A stretch of 30,789 nucleotides of DNA from DASSFZ01 sp035693785 (GTDB lineage Bacteria > Chloroflexota > Anaerolineae > Fen-1058), in contig DASSFZ010000261.1 in the NCBI GenBank assembly GCA_035693785.1, forward strand, positions 1 through 30,789, read 5' to 3'. A program made the translations under genes and the position numbers. Positions 1 through 7,307 of the stretch are shown one piece after another. Below the pieces are notes generated by a model. It saw nothing but the letters and a program-made list of their open reading frames with translations, had not been told where the DNA came from and did not search any database. Numbering within the stretch: position 1 is the first letter of the stretch; each line of letters starts with the position of its first letter.

Positions 1-2
1 TG

Positions 3-1259
3 GATCGCGGGCTGGATTTCCTGCGTCGCCGGTTGACGGCGACGACGCGCATCAACCAGACGTACGTCGCCAATCGGCAGGCGTTCGTCCTGTACGCGCT
101 TGCCGAGGCGGGTGAGCCGCAGACCGACGCGGCGGTTTCGCTGTACGATTCCAAGCGCGGCCTGCTGAGCAACTACGCCGGGGCCTATCTGGCGCTGGCG
201 CTCAGTCTCGATCCGTCGGGTAACGCTTCGCGCGTCGATACGCTGCTGAGCGATCTGAATAACGCGGCGAAGCTGAGCGCGACGGGCGCTCACTGGGAAG
301 AGGGAGAGCACGACTACTGGAACTGGAACACCGACACGCGCTCGACGGCGATCGTCCTCGATGCGCTGGCGCGGCTCGATCCGCAGAACCCGCTCGCGCC
401 AAACGTCGTGCGCTGGCTGATGGTCGCGCGCACCGCTGGCCGCTGGGAATCGACGCAGGAGACGGCCTGGGCGTTGATCGCGCTGACCGATTGGATGAAG
501 GCCACCGGCGAGCTGAACGCCGACTATTCCTGGTCGGCCAGGCTCAACGACGAGGACTTCGACAGCGGCGTCGGCAGCCGGGACACGCTCGGCGATCCGG
601 TCGTGCTGCGCAAGAAGATCGCAGACATGCTGCTCGACGAAGCGAACGCGCTGACGATCGAGATGAAGGCGGCCGAGGGTCAGACCGGCGAGGGCCGGCT
701 ATATTACACGGCGCACCTGGAGACGTTCGTGCCGGTTGAGGAGGTCCAGTCGCTTACGCGCGGCATCAGCGTGGCGCGGCAGTACTTCAGTGCGGACGAC
801 GAGTGCTTCAAGCCGCGCGAGAAAGGCGAGGAGCCGATCCCATGCACGCCGGTGACGGGCGCGAAGGTCGGTGACGTGCTGCAGGTGCGGCTGACGATCG
901 TCGCGCCGAACGACCTGTACTACCTGAAGGTCGAAGACCCGCTGCCGGCGGGCGCGGAGGCGATCGATACCTCGCTCAAGACGACCAGCCAGGTAACCGA
1001 GGCGCCCGAGTTGAGCAAGACGTCGCCGTACTCCCGTTACGACGGCTGGGGCTGGTGGTGGTTCACGCGCACCGAATTGCGCGACGAGAAAGTCGTGCTG
1101 TTCGCGTCGTACCTGCCGGCGGGGACGTACGAGTACACCTACCAGGTTCGCGCCGGGCTGCAGGGCACGTACAAGGTCATCCCGCCGCACGCGGAAGAGA
1201 TGTACTTCCCGGAGGTGTTCGGGCGCGGGGATGGGACGTTGTTTGAGATAGAGAGATAG
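3..1259 (+). CDS. Bacterial alpha-2-macroglobulin, C-terminal part (5' truncated by window edge)
   Basis: The reading frame is open to the first base of the window (in frame from position 3), so this is the C-terminal part of a longer gene and the TTG at 33 is not a real start. About 419 residues are visible. The first 150 or so carry helical, Trp- and Ala-rich repeats (RSTAIVLDALARLDP, STQETAWALIALTDW) typical of the alpha/alpha-toroid thioester domain of bacterial alpha-2-macroglobulins. A beta-rich receptor-binding-like domain follows, with YLKVEDPLPAGAEAID and an aromatic-rich GWGWWWF stretch. The family consists of large surface or periplasmic proteins thought to trap proteases. The thioester motif (CxEQ) would lie upstream of the window, so its presence cannot be judged. 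The gene ends with a TAG stop. Family assignment is good; the role in this organism is inferred. Confidence 0.85.
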   Translation, partial: DRGLDFLRRRLTATTRINQTYVANRQAFVLYALAEAGEPQTDAAVSLYDSKRGLLSNYAGAYLALALSLDPSGNASRVDTLLSDLNNAAKLSATGAHWEEGEHDYWNWNTDTRSTAIVLDALARLDPQNPLAPNVVRWLMVARTAGRWESTQETAWALIALTDWMKATGELNADYSWSARLNDEDFDSGVGSRDTLGDPVVLRKKIADMLLDEANALTIEMKAAEGQTGEGRLYYTAHLETFVPVEEVQSLTRGISVARQYFSADDECFKPREKGEEPIPCTPVTGAKVGDVLQVRLTIVAPNDLYYLKVEDPLPAGAEAIDTSLKTTSQVTEAPELSKTSPYSRYDGWGWWWFTRTELRDEKVVLFASYLPAGTYEYTYQVRAGLQGTYKVIPPHAEEMYFPEVFGRGDGTLFEIER

Positions 1260-1269
1260 AGGTTGGGAA

Positions 1270-1304
1270 TTGGAGATTAGAGATTAGAGATTGGAGATTG
1301 GAGA
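1270..1304. repeat. 7-bp tandem microrepeat, five copies
   Basis: Five head-to-tail copies of TT(G/A)GAGA begin 11 bp after the alpha-2-macroglobulin stop. The copies differ only at the third base. The array runs directly into the hairpin at 1300. It is a simple-sequence repeat with no coding meaning visible. Confidence 0.8.
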
Positions 1305-1334
1305 GCGAGGCGTGGAAGTAGCGCCTCGCTCTCC
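1300..1334. repeat. Perfect 13-bp inverted repeat after the alpha-2-macroglobulin gene
   Basis: The arm GGAGAGCGAGGCG (1300-1312) is the exact reverse complement of 1322-1334, with a 9-nt loop. It may help end transcription of the upstream gene, but no T-run follows, so a dispersed palindrome is equally likely. The rest of the spacer up to 1467 holds GC-rich fragments resembling other dispersed repeats (around 1390-1455) and no convincing gene. Confidence 0.6.
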
Positions 1335-1467
1335 GCGTTGTGTTGGAGTGCCAACCTCAACGCTTGCTGTGAGTTGGCGAACCGAAGCATATAGGAGTGC
1401 CGGCCTTAGCCCGCGATTCGGCCCGAAGATGCAGCCTAAGGGCTACACTCCAGCCTACGCGAGCAAT

Positions 1468-1665
1468 TCACAGAAAACGTGTCAGTCTTCTGCTGCGCAT
1501 ATCGCTCGCGAGAAATGAAGACAACATCCGCCCCGCGCACCGTGTCGGGCTTATCGGCACGATTCTCCCTTCGACCAGTTCGTACGGACCAATATCACCT
1601 AATGCCAGGGCCTCCTCGCCCGTGACGAGAGTATCGTTTCGCGGCGGCACGACGGATACAGCCAT
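1468..1665 (-). pseudogene. Truncated Uma2-family (DUF820) protein remnant
   Basis: The minus-strand ATG at 1665 is preceded by an excellent ribosome binding site (GAGGAGG about 8 nt upstream). The product starts MAVSVVPPRNDTLVTGEEAL and continues into GPYELVEGRIVPISPT. That is the N-terminal strand pair of Uma2/DUF820 proteins, PD-(D/E)XK nuclease-fold proteins usually near 190 residues long. Homology stops after about 40 residues; a short basic tail and a stop follow, giving only 65 residues. The catalytic Asp and Glu-x-Lys segments are absent, and I found no continuation in other frames downstream. This is therefore a 3'-deleted remnant. The longer open frame reaching 1737 has no better start. 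Confidence 0.6.
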
Positions 1666-1699
1666 AGTCAATTCCTCCTCGACCCATAATATGACGCAA

Positions 1700-1927
1700 T
1701 TATGAAGCCCCGGGCGGACGTTTGCGCCGCTTCTCACCCAGGCTGGCCGACAGTCCCAGCAACCCGCCCGCGACGACCCCGATCACCAACTCAACCATCG
1801 TTGCGGATCGCCCCGCAAACCACGCGAAAATCAAGGCGATGGCCAGTCCTGACAATGCGCCGAGCAGCACGATTGCCCAACGCCTGCGGCCTGTCAGGTG
1901 ACCGTAGAGTTTTTCATCCTTGCTCAT
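1700..1927 (-). CDS. Small two-helix membrane protein, unknown function
   Basis: This 75-residue protein begins with a hydrophilic, basic segment (about residues 1-16). Two hydrophobic stretches follow: WAIVLLGALSGLAIALIFAWF and MVELVIGVVAGGLLGLSASL. It ends with a very basic tail (EKRRKRPPG), which predicts both termini in the cytoplasm. I do not recognise a family. A minus-strand promoter candidate lies at 2004-2033, giving a leader of about 70 nt. The ribosome binding site is weak (GGAATC). The Uma2 remnant follows 34 bp downstream on the same strand, so the two may once have been co-transcribed. Being real is likely from the clean hydropathy pattern; function is unknown. Confidence 0.55.
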   Translation of the reverse strand: MSKDEKLYGHLTGRRRWAIVLLGALSGLAIALIFAWFAGRSATMVELVIGVVAGGLLGLSASLGEKRRKRPPGAS

Positions 1928-2003
1928 GTCGGTGATTCCAATCTGCGCCGAATCCTGTTCCCACAGGTTGCAGGATCTGGACAGAATGCGCCATCCGTGT
2001 GTC

Positions 2004-2033
2004 AGTATATCGTGAGGTCAGTGATTGTGCCAA
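2004..2033 (-). promoter_or_regulatory. Sigma70-like promoter for the 75-residue membrane protein
   Basis: Read on the minus strand, TTGGCA (2033-2028) and TATACT (2009-2004) are separated by 18 bp. Predicted transcription starts near 1997, about 70 nt before the ATG at 1927. This is a consensus match only. Confidence 0.5.
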
Positions 2034-2121
2034 CCTCACTTCAGAGCCTTCAAATCCCAGGCGCCGGTTGCGTTCAGGCTCCACGGGCTGGGAAGTCTGG
2101 CCCCGCAAACTAATGCCTTAC

Positions 2122-2150
2122 TTGCAGTGCATATCTGAGCATGCTATACT
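2122..2150 (+). promoter_or_regulatory. Sigma70-like promoter opening the MutL-locus operon
   Basis: TTGCAG (2122-2127) and TATACT (2145-2150) are separated by the ideal 17 bp. The predicted start point, about 2157, is only about five bases before the ATG at 2162, implying a leaderless or nearly leaderless first gene. No other promoter of this quality is seen before the terminator at 10911, so it may drive the whole eight-gene unit. Confidence 0.6.
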
Positions 2151-2161
2151 AGCCGCGACTT

Positions 2162-2488
2162 ATGATCAGCAGGAATGCCGACCGGGACGAAGAACAGGTG
2201 GTCTTGTGGGCCTCGCGCCTCCGGCGGTGGGGAGTGGGCGATTTCGTGCCGCTGGCGGTGGAGGTGCTCCGCCCCTTTACATTCCTTGGAGCGCAGGCTC
2301 TGCATCTATTCACGCCGATCCTGACGACTTTCGCTTCGCCGGCCGAGATTAGCGGATTGGCCGATCTGCTTGAGTCCCCCGAGGCCCTGGATCGGCTATC
2401 CGAGAGGTTTGCACTGCCCGGAAGGGGCCAGGGAAGCGACAGCCGCGAGGTGGCGCCGGCTGAACCGGACGAAGAGGCGCGCACATGA
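2162..2488 (+). CDS. Small unknown protein, first gene of the MutL-locus operon
   Basis: This 108-residue protein is not a recognised family. Its N-terminus is charged (MISRNADRDEEQ), its middle is moderately hydrophobic and amphipathic (about residues 37-60), and its tail is acidic and probably disordered. No cleaved signal or clear membrane helix is visible. The stop codon overlaps the ATG of the next gene (ATGA at 2485-2488), which implies translational coupling and supports it as a real gene. No Shine-Dalgarno sequence precedes the ATG and the promoter at 2122-2150 leaves almost no leader, so translation may be leaderless; a GTG further inside is the alternative. Function is unknown; coupling suggests it works with the DUF6754-like protein. 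Confidence 0.6.
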   Translation: MISRNADRDEEQVVLWASRLRRWGVGDFVPLAVEVLRPFTFLGAQALHLFTPILTTFASPAEISGLADLLESPEALDRLSERFALPGRGQGSDSREVAPAEPDEEART

Positions 2489-3237
2489 TTATTCAACTCT
2501 TGCTGCAGATCGCTCTCGTCGTCATCGCGCTGTCGCTGCCGATCGCGATGCTGGTGTTCAGTACTTCGGCGAGACGCGCGCGGGTGCCGCAGATGCGCCC
2601 TCTATCCGCGTTCGACGTGCTGCGCGGCCAGGTGGGGCGCGGCATCGAGACCGGGCGCCCGGCGCACATTTCTATCGGCGTCGGCGGCATCGTCGGCGAC
2701 GATACGCTCGTCACGCTGGCCGGCGCGTCGATCGTCGACAGCCTGGCGCCGGAGGCTGCCGAAACCGGCGCAGCGCCCACGGTGACCGTCGCCGATGGCG
2801 CGGCGATGATCCTGGCTCAAGATACGCTGCGACGTCCCTACGCGCGGCGAGGCGACCTCGCCGGCTACGATCCACGCGACGTGCAACTGCTCGGCATGCA
2901 GCCGTTCCAGTATGCGGCCGGCGCGATGGATTTCCTGGCGCACGCCCAGCCGGTTTCGAATGTGATGGTCGGGGCGTTCGGCCCAGAAGCGGGCCTGATC
3001 GTCGAGGAAGGTGTGAAGCAGGGACTCACGCAAGTCGCAGGTTCCACGGATGCGCGCTCGCTCGCCGTGCTCTTTCCGTCGGCCAATCACCTGCTCGTCG
3101 GCGAAGAGGTGTTCGCCGCCCCCGCCTACCTCGATCAACGCCCAGGCCATATTGCCCGCCTGCAGGCGCAAGACCTGGTGCGCTTCATCGTAGCCGCCGT
3201 CATCGTCATCTGGTCGATATTGCTGTTGTTTGCTTGA
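2485..3237 (+). CDS. DUF6754-like membrane protein
   Basis: The 250-residue protein has one hydrophobic helix at each end (about residues 4-25 and 230-249). They bracket a soluble region of about 200 residues containing GRPAHISIGVGGIVGDDT, NVMVGAFGPEAGLIVEEG and LLVGEEVFAAPAYLDQRPGH. From memory these match DUF6754 proteins of Chloroflexota, an uncharacterised family; this was not checked against a database. If the first helix has its N-terminus inside, the 200-residue domain is extracytoplasmic, but the reverse topology is possible. The gene overlaps the preceding one by 4 bp, and the next gene follows after 7 bp. Neighbours suggest a membrane complex with the MutL-type ATPase. Biochemical function is unknown. 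Confidence 0.75.
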   Translation: MIIQLLLQIALVVIALSLPIAMLVFSTSARRARVPQMRPLSAFDVLRGQVGRGIETGRPAHISIGVGGIVGDDTLVTLAGASIVDSLAPEAAETGAAPTVTVADGAAMILAQDTLRRPYARRGDLAGYDPRDVQLLGMQPFQYAAGAMDFLAHAQPVSNVMVGAFGPEAGLIVEEGVKQGLTQVAGSTDARSLAVLFPSANHLLVGEEVFAAPAYLDQRPGHIARLQAQDLVRFIVAAVIVIWSILLLFA

Positions 3238-3244
3238 CTGTGCC

Positions 3245-3916
3245 ATGCTCTTCAAGCGCGCATTTCCCGTCGCACTGACCATCGCGTTCGCCTGGCTGAT
3301 CCTGATCAGTTACTTGCCGCTCGATCCGGATAGCCCCGCTGCCGCGGCGCTCCTGAACGTGCGCGGGGTGCTGGTCGAATGGGCGGTCAACCTCGCAGCG
3401 TTCGCGCTGGTGCTGGGCTTCGGCAACCTGATCGGCATTCACGCCCGGCGCATTCGCAGCGGCGAGGGCGTGCTGTACAGCGTCGTCTTAATCGGCGGCG
3501 CACTTTTCACGCTTGGGCTATGGATCGCCCACATCCTATCGGTCATGGCCGAACGGCAGGTACCCTTGACCGTCGCGATGCAGGATCCCGGGTTTCTCGT
3601 CAGTGCGTTCGACTGGGTCATCGCCCCGCTTCAGTCCGGCCTGGGAATCCTGTTGGCGTTCGTGCTGGCATTGGCCGGCTTTCGCGCCCTGCAGGTGCGC
3701 CGATCGGTCGGGATGGTGCTCTTCGTAGCGACCGCGATCGTCGTCGCGCTCACGCAGCCCGTCGTTCCACTCCTTGGCGTACTCGGGTCGTTTCGCGCCG
3801 TTGTCGACTCGATTACGACCGGCAGCTTACGCGGCCTGGCGCTCGGCGTGGCGCTGGGTAGTCTGGCCTTCGGTCTGCGGATTATCGTCGGGGCAGATAA
3901 GCCCCAAGGCGACTAG
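3245..3916 (+). CDS. Six-helix membrane protein of the MutL locus
   Basis: This 223-residue protein is strongly hydrophobic. About six transmembrane helices are visible, at roughly residues 5-25, 45-65, 75-97, 122-145, 153-180 and 195-215. A short basic loop (HARRIRSGEG) after helix 2 predicts that side to be cytoplasmic. I chose the ATG at 3245, 7 bp after the previous stop, over an in-frame TTG at 3230 that would overlap the upstream gene. Neither has a clear Shine-Dalgarno sequence, consistent with translational coupling. No catalytic motif or transporter signature is seen. It is probably the integral-membrane partner of its operon neighbours; the next start codon is 2 bp beyond its stop. 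Confidence 0.7.
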   Translation: MLFKRAFPVALTIAFAWLILISYLPLDPDSPAAAALLNVRGVLVEWAVNLAAFALVLGFGNLIGIHARRIRSGEGVLYSVVLIGGALFTLGLWIAHILSVMAERQVPLTVAMQDPGFLVSAFDWVIAPLQSGLGILLAFVLALAGFRALQVRRSVGMVLFVATAIVVALTQPVVPLLGVLGSFRAVVDSITTGSLRGLALGVALGSLAFGLRIIVGADKPQGD

Positions 3917-3918
3917 CC

Positions 3919-6525
3919 ATGATTTATTGTCCTAATTGCGGCACTGCCAACCGGGATGGCTCACGCTTCTGCAACGACTGCGGGCACAAGCTGCCGTCGA
4001 AGACCGGCATCGTGTGCCCGATGTGCAGCCACATGAACCCGCCGGCCAACGTCTACTGCGACAAATGCCAGGCGCGGCTCGTGCCGGCCGGGCCGGCTTC
4101 GCCGCCGGTGGCGCCGGGCGCGCCGGCGCCGCCCGCCCCCGTGAAAAAGGGATTGTCGCTGCCCACCAAGCCTGCAGATGAAATCGAGCCGCCTCCCGGC
4201 GAACCGGAGACGACACCAGGACTTGAGCCTGAAGCTGAGCCGGAGGAGACGCCGGAATGGCTGCATCGTCTACGCGCCGCGACGCCGAAGCCTCCCCCTC
4301 AGGCAGCGCCCGAGTTTCCATCCGGCGAGGAAATACCTGAGTGGATGCGGCCGGCTGAGGGCGAGCAGCTTGACTGGTTCGATCGCCTGGCTGGAGAACC
4401 CCCACCGTCTTCACCCGAGAAGCCGGCCCCTGCGCCTGTCGAAGAGGAGCCGGAGGCGTGGATGCTGGATCTTGCATCCGGCAGCGCGATGCGGCAAGAG
4501 GCGACCCAGGCCCCGGAGGGCGAGGCTGGCCTGCCGGACTGGCTCAAGGAGCTTACCCCGCCGTCCGCTGCGCCTGCAGACGAGCCTACCCTTAGCCGAA
4601 GCCCTGAGCGGAGCGAAGGGGAAGCCGAAGAGCCTGCCCTGAGCGGAGTCGAAGGGTCGCTCGATTGGCTGACGGCGGCGGCGCAGGAGCCTCAGCCAGG
4701 CCTCGGCGAGCCGCCGGTTGCCGGTGAGATTCCAGATTGGCTGGCTGAGCTGGGGCTTGAGGCCGCCGCTCCAGAGATATCGGAGCGCCCCTCTGAACCA
4801 GTGGAGCCACCATCCCCCGCACCTGACACCTGGCACCTGGAACAAGGAGCACTCTCCGAGCAGCCGCAACCTGCTGAGACAGGACTGGCTGGAGAAGGGC
4901 ATGGCTGGCCGGCCGATCTGCAGGCGCAACCCCCCGCCGAGGAACGGGAACCACCTGCTGAAGACTGGCGCGGCTGGCCGCCGTCGACGACACTGGAGGA
5001 GCCTTCACCGACCGGCGAAGAACCCGCCGGTGAGGTACCAGACTGGCTTAAGGATCTGGGCGCAGGCCCGATCGGGCCGGAGGAAGCAGGTGCGCCTGCG
5101 GCTGCTGGCGCCCCGCCCAGCGGGGTGGAACCACCGGGCGATGTGTCGGCGTTCGCCGGAGCCGACATCGATACGGCCGATTTGGCCGCCACGCCGGATT
5201 GGCTCGCCCAGGTACAGGAGCCGGCACGCGAAGCGCCCGAGCAACGCGAGGAGCCTGCGCCCTCTGAATTGCCCGACTGGCTGCGTGAGATAGGCCCGAT
5301 GCCGGCGCTTGCCCCATCCGAAACGCCCTTCGGCGAGATGCCATCGCCGCCCGGCGAAGCGCGGGAGCTGATCCCTCCGGGCGAGGCGCAACTGGCGGAC
5401 CGCCTGACCACCCCAGCCTTCGCCGACGAGCAGGGGCGAACGCTTACACCGGACCTCGAAGCAGCAGCGATACCGTCGTGGCTTGAAGCTCTGCGACCGG
5501 TTGCGGCACCCACAGGTGCGGCCGAAGAGGGTGTCATCGAGACCGAGGGATTGCTGGCAGGTCTCCAAAACGTTCTGCCTGCCACGCCATTCATCGGCAA
5601 GCCGCAGGGAGCCCCGGCCGCCCGGCACGCGCAGGTTCCACCGGCCGATATCGCGCGCGCCGAGCTCTTTCAACGACTCCTGTCGACGGGCGCGCTCGCC
5701 CCGACCGCCGTCAAGCCGGAGACGGCCGGAGCTCAGGCACGCCTGCGCGCAAACATTGTCCGCTGGGTGATTGTCGTCGCCCTGGTACTGGCGGCCTTCG
5801 CGCCGAACTTGGATGACTTCATGGCGGAGTTGGGCATCTTTCAGCTTGGCAGCGTCGATCCTGCGCTGTACGCCGGCGCCGCCGCGCAGATCGATTCCCT
5901 CGATCAGGGACAGCGCGTGCTCATGTCGTTCGACTACGACGCTTCCCAAGCCGGTGAGATGGATCCGATTGCCGAGGCGTTTCTCGTCCACATCCGCCAG
6001 CGCGGCGCGCAGGCGATTGCCGTCAGTCTCAATCCGAACGGCGTGGCGCTCGGCGCGCGTGTCGTAGAAAGCCTCGGCGAGAAGGGCATCCCGGACGCCG
6101 CCTTCGTGCAGACCTCGTTTCACCCTGGGCAGGCGGTCGGCGCGCAAAGCGCACTCCTGTCCGTGCCTGCCGACTTGATTGTCGTGCTCGCCGGCTCGCC
6201 CGAGGCCATGCGTTGGTGGGTCGAACAGGCAACCTTCTCGGGCGCCGAGGCGCCGATCGTCGCCGGGGCGAGCGCGGGTGCTCTGCCGCAGATTCAGCCC
6301 TACCTTCAATCCGAGCAGGTGGACGCGGTCGTGCAAGGACTGATGGGCGGCCTGGCCTATCGGCGCTCACTCGATCCCGATCAAGATGCCGGGGAGCCGG
6401 GCTTCGACCGCCTGGTGAGATCGGAAGCTCTCTATTTGTCACAGATCGCATTCGCCGCAATTATCCTGGCCGGTCTGATCGTGTCCCTGGCGGCCGGAAG
6501 AGGCAGACGCCCTGATGCAAGCTGA
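3919..6525 (+). CDS. Double zinc-ribbon membrane protein with Trp-Leu motif array
   Basis: The 868-residue protein starts with two zinc ribbons, with cysteines 4/7/18/21 and 33/36/47/50. Residues 60-600 are Pro/Glu/Ala-rich and look disordered, but carry about eleven copies of a short motif of the form (I/L/T/V)-P-(D/E)-W-(L/M), with tryptophans near 114, 142, 153, 181, 208, 250, 274, 376, 428, 454 and 521. A transmembrane helix lies near 612-632. A globular region of about 200 residues follows, including RVLMSFDYDASQAGEMDP and LVVLAGSPEAMRWWVEQ, and a second helix lies near 840-861. The zinc ribbons and motif array would face the cytoplasm and the globular domain the outside. Two dispersed DNA repeats are translated in frame at 4602-4656. 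The motif array suggests a multivalent scaffold; function is unknown. Confidence 0.8.
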   Translation: MIYCPNCGTANRDGSRFCNDCGHKLPSKTGIVCPMCSHMNPPANVYCDKCQARLVPAGPASPPVAPGAPAPPAPVKKGLSLPTKPADEIEPPPGEPETTPGLEPEAEPEETPEWLHRLRAATPKPPPQAAPEFPSGEEIPEWMRPAEGEQLDWFDRLAGEPPPSSPEKPAPAPVEEEPEAWMLDLASGSAMRQEATQAPEGEAGLPDWLKELTPPSAAPADEPTLSRSPERSEGEAEEPALSGVEGSLDWLTAAAQEPQPGLGEPPVAGEIPDWLAELGLEAAAPEISERPSEPVEPPSPAPDTWHLEQGALSEQPQPAETGLAGEGHGWPADLQAQPPAEEREPPAEDWRGWPPSTTLEEPSPTGEEPAGEVPDWLKDLGAGPIGPEEAGAPAAAGAPPSGVEPPGDVSAFAGADIDTADLAATPDWLAQVQEPAREAPEQREEPAPSELPDWLREIGPMPALAPSETPFGEMPSPPGEARELIPPGEAQLADRLTTPAFADEQGRTLTPDLEAAAIPSWLEALRPVAAPTGAAEEGVIETEGLLAGLQNVLPATPFIGKPQGAPAARHAQVPPADIARAELFQRLLSTGALAPTAVKPETAGAQARLRANIVRWVIVVALVLAAFAPNLDDFMAELGIFQLGSVDPALYAGAAAQIDSLDQGQRVLMSFDYDASQAGEMDPIAEAFLVHIRQRGAQAIAVSLNPNGVALGARVVESLGEKGIPDAAFVQTSFHPGQAVGAQSALLSVPADLIVVLAGSPEAMRWWVEQATFSGAEAPIVAGASAGALPQIQPYLQSEQVDAVVQGLMGGLAYRRSLDPDQDAGEPGFDRLVRSEALYLSQIAFAAIILAGLIVSLAAGRGRRPDAS
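4602..4656 (+). repeat. Two copies of a dispersed CCTGAGCGnAG(T)CGAAGG repeat inside a coding region
   Basis: Copy one (CCCTGAGCGGAGCGAAGGG, 4602-4620) and copy two (CCTGAGCGGAGTCGAAGGG within 4633-4656) match intergenic copies at 6581-6642 and 22071-22098 and another in-gene copy at 16735-16762. Here they encode parts of the disordered linker (PERSEGE, PALSGVEG) between Trp-Leu motifs of the zinc-ribbon protein. Confidence 0.75.
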
Positions 6526-6552
6526 AGCTCGCTGAGACGCTGAAGCGCCGGG

Positions 6553-6642
6553 GGAGTCGAGGCTTTAGCCGGAAAAAGCTTGTCCTGAGCGAAGCCGAAG
6601 GAACGGACGCGCTGCGAAGCCTGCCCTGAGCGAAGTCGAAGG
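6553..6642 (+). repeat. Composite dispersed-repeat cluster between zinc-ribbon and membrane genes
   Basis: The 140-bp gap between genes is mostly repeats. GGAGTCGAGGCTTTAGCCGG (6553-6572) recurs identically at 22167-22186. Two copies of the CCTGAGCG-AAG-CGAAGG repeat follow (6581-6602 and 6620-6642). A ribosome binding site for the next gene (AAGGGAGC) lies immediately after. No gene or promoter is evident in the gap. Confidence 0.7.
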
Positions 6643-6665
6643 TTCCCCGACCGAAGGGAGCGGGA

Positions 6666-7298
6666 ATGCAGCCTGAAACTATCCAGATCGTCGTGGGCGC
6701 GGTTTTGACGTTTGCCGTGCTGTCCTATCTGATCGGCGACAACGCCGCCTATCGCCTGGCGATGCACCTCCTCGTCGGCGTGGGCGCGGCCTACGCCGTC
6801 GGCGTCGCGATCGGCCAGGTGTTGGCGCCGCGCATGTTGGTGCCGCTGGCCCGACCCGCTGACGGCATTGGTCCGCTCGTGTTTGGGCTATTCGGGCTAC
6901 TGGGCTGCGTGTTCCTCCTCGCCAAGATTTTCCCGCGCACGGCGTGGCTTGGCAATGTGGCGGTAGGGACCATGCTGGGCGTGGGCGCGGGTGTGGCAGT
7001 GGGCGGCGCGCTGTTCGGCACACTTGTGCCGCAGACGAGGGCCGCGGCCGAATCGCTTGGCTCGCCAGGGGGGATCGTCATCGGTCTCCTTCTGCTCGCG
7101 TCGACTGTCACGACGCTGCTGGCGTTCACCTATCGCCCTGCCTCCCGGCGGGCGCCCCTGGGCGTGATGGGACTGATCGGGCAAGGTTTTCTTTACGTCG
7201 CATTGGGCGCGACGTTTGCGCTCGTATTCATCTCCGGCGCGAGTATGCTGGTCGCCTGGGTGCGCGATCTGGTCTCGCGCGTCCCGGCCGGTGGGTGA
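6666..7298 (+). CDS. Second six-helix membrane protein of the MutL locus
   Basis: This 210-residue protein is Gly/Ala/Val-rich and strongly hydrophobic. About six helices are visible at roughly residues 5-25, 31-54, 67-89, 92-117, 135-155 and 170-200. The loop between helices 5 and 6 is basic (YRPASRRAP) and so probably cytoplasmic. A ribosome binding site (AAGGGAGC) precedes the ATG at 6666 at good spacing. No enzyme or transporter motif is visible and I do not recognise the family. It lies 9 bp upstream of the MutL-type ATPase gene, so tight coupling of the two products is likely. It is probably an integral component of the membrane complex encoded by this operon. Confidence 0.7.
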   Translation: MQPETIQIVVGAVLTFAVLSYLIGDNAAYRLAMHLLVGVGAAYAVGVAIGQVLAPRMLVPLARPADGIGPLVFGLFGLLGCVFLLAKIFPRTAWLGNVAVGTMLGVGAGVAVGGALFGTLVPQTRAAAESLGSPGGIVIGLLLLASTVTTLLAFTYRPASRRAPLGVMGLIGQGFLYVALGATFALVFISGASMLVAWVRDLVSRVPAGG

Positions 7299-7307
7299 GG
7301 CCGCCTG

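Noticed and set aside
2370..3278. Plus-strand 302-codon frame over the DUF6754-like gene
   Set aside because: Arg/Ala/His-rich out-of-frame shadow; the overlapping frame has proper membrane helices and conserved motifs.
5005..6336. Minus-strand open frame of 443 codons opposite the zinc-ribbon gene
   Set aside because: It has no recognisable motif and is Arg/Gly/Leu-biased; the plus strand has zinc ribbons, membrane helices and operon context.
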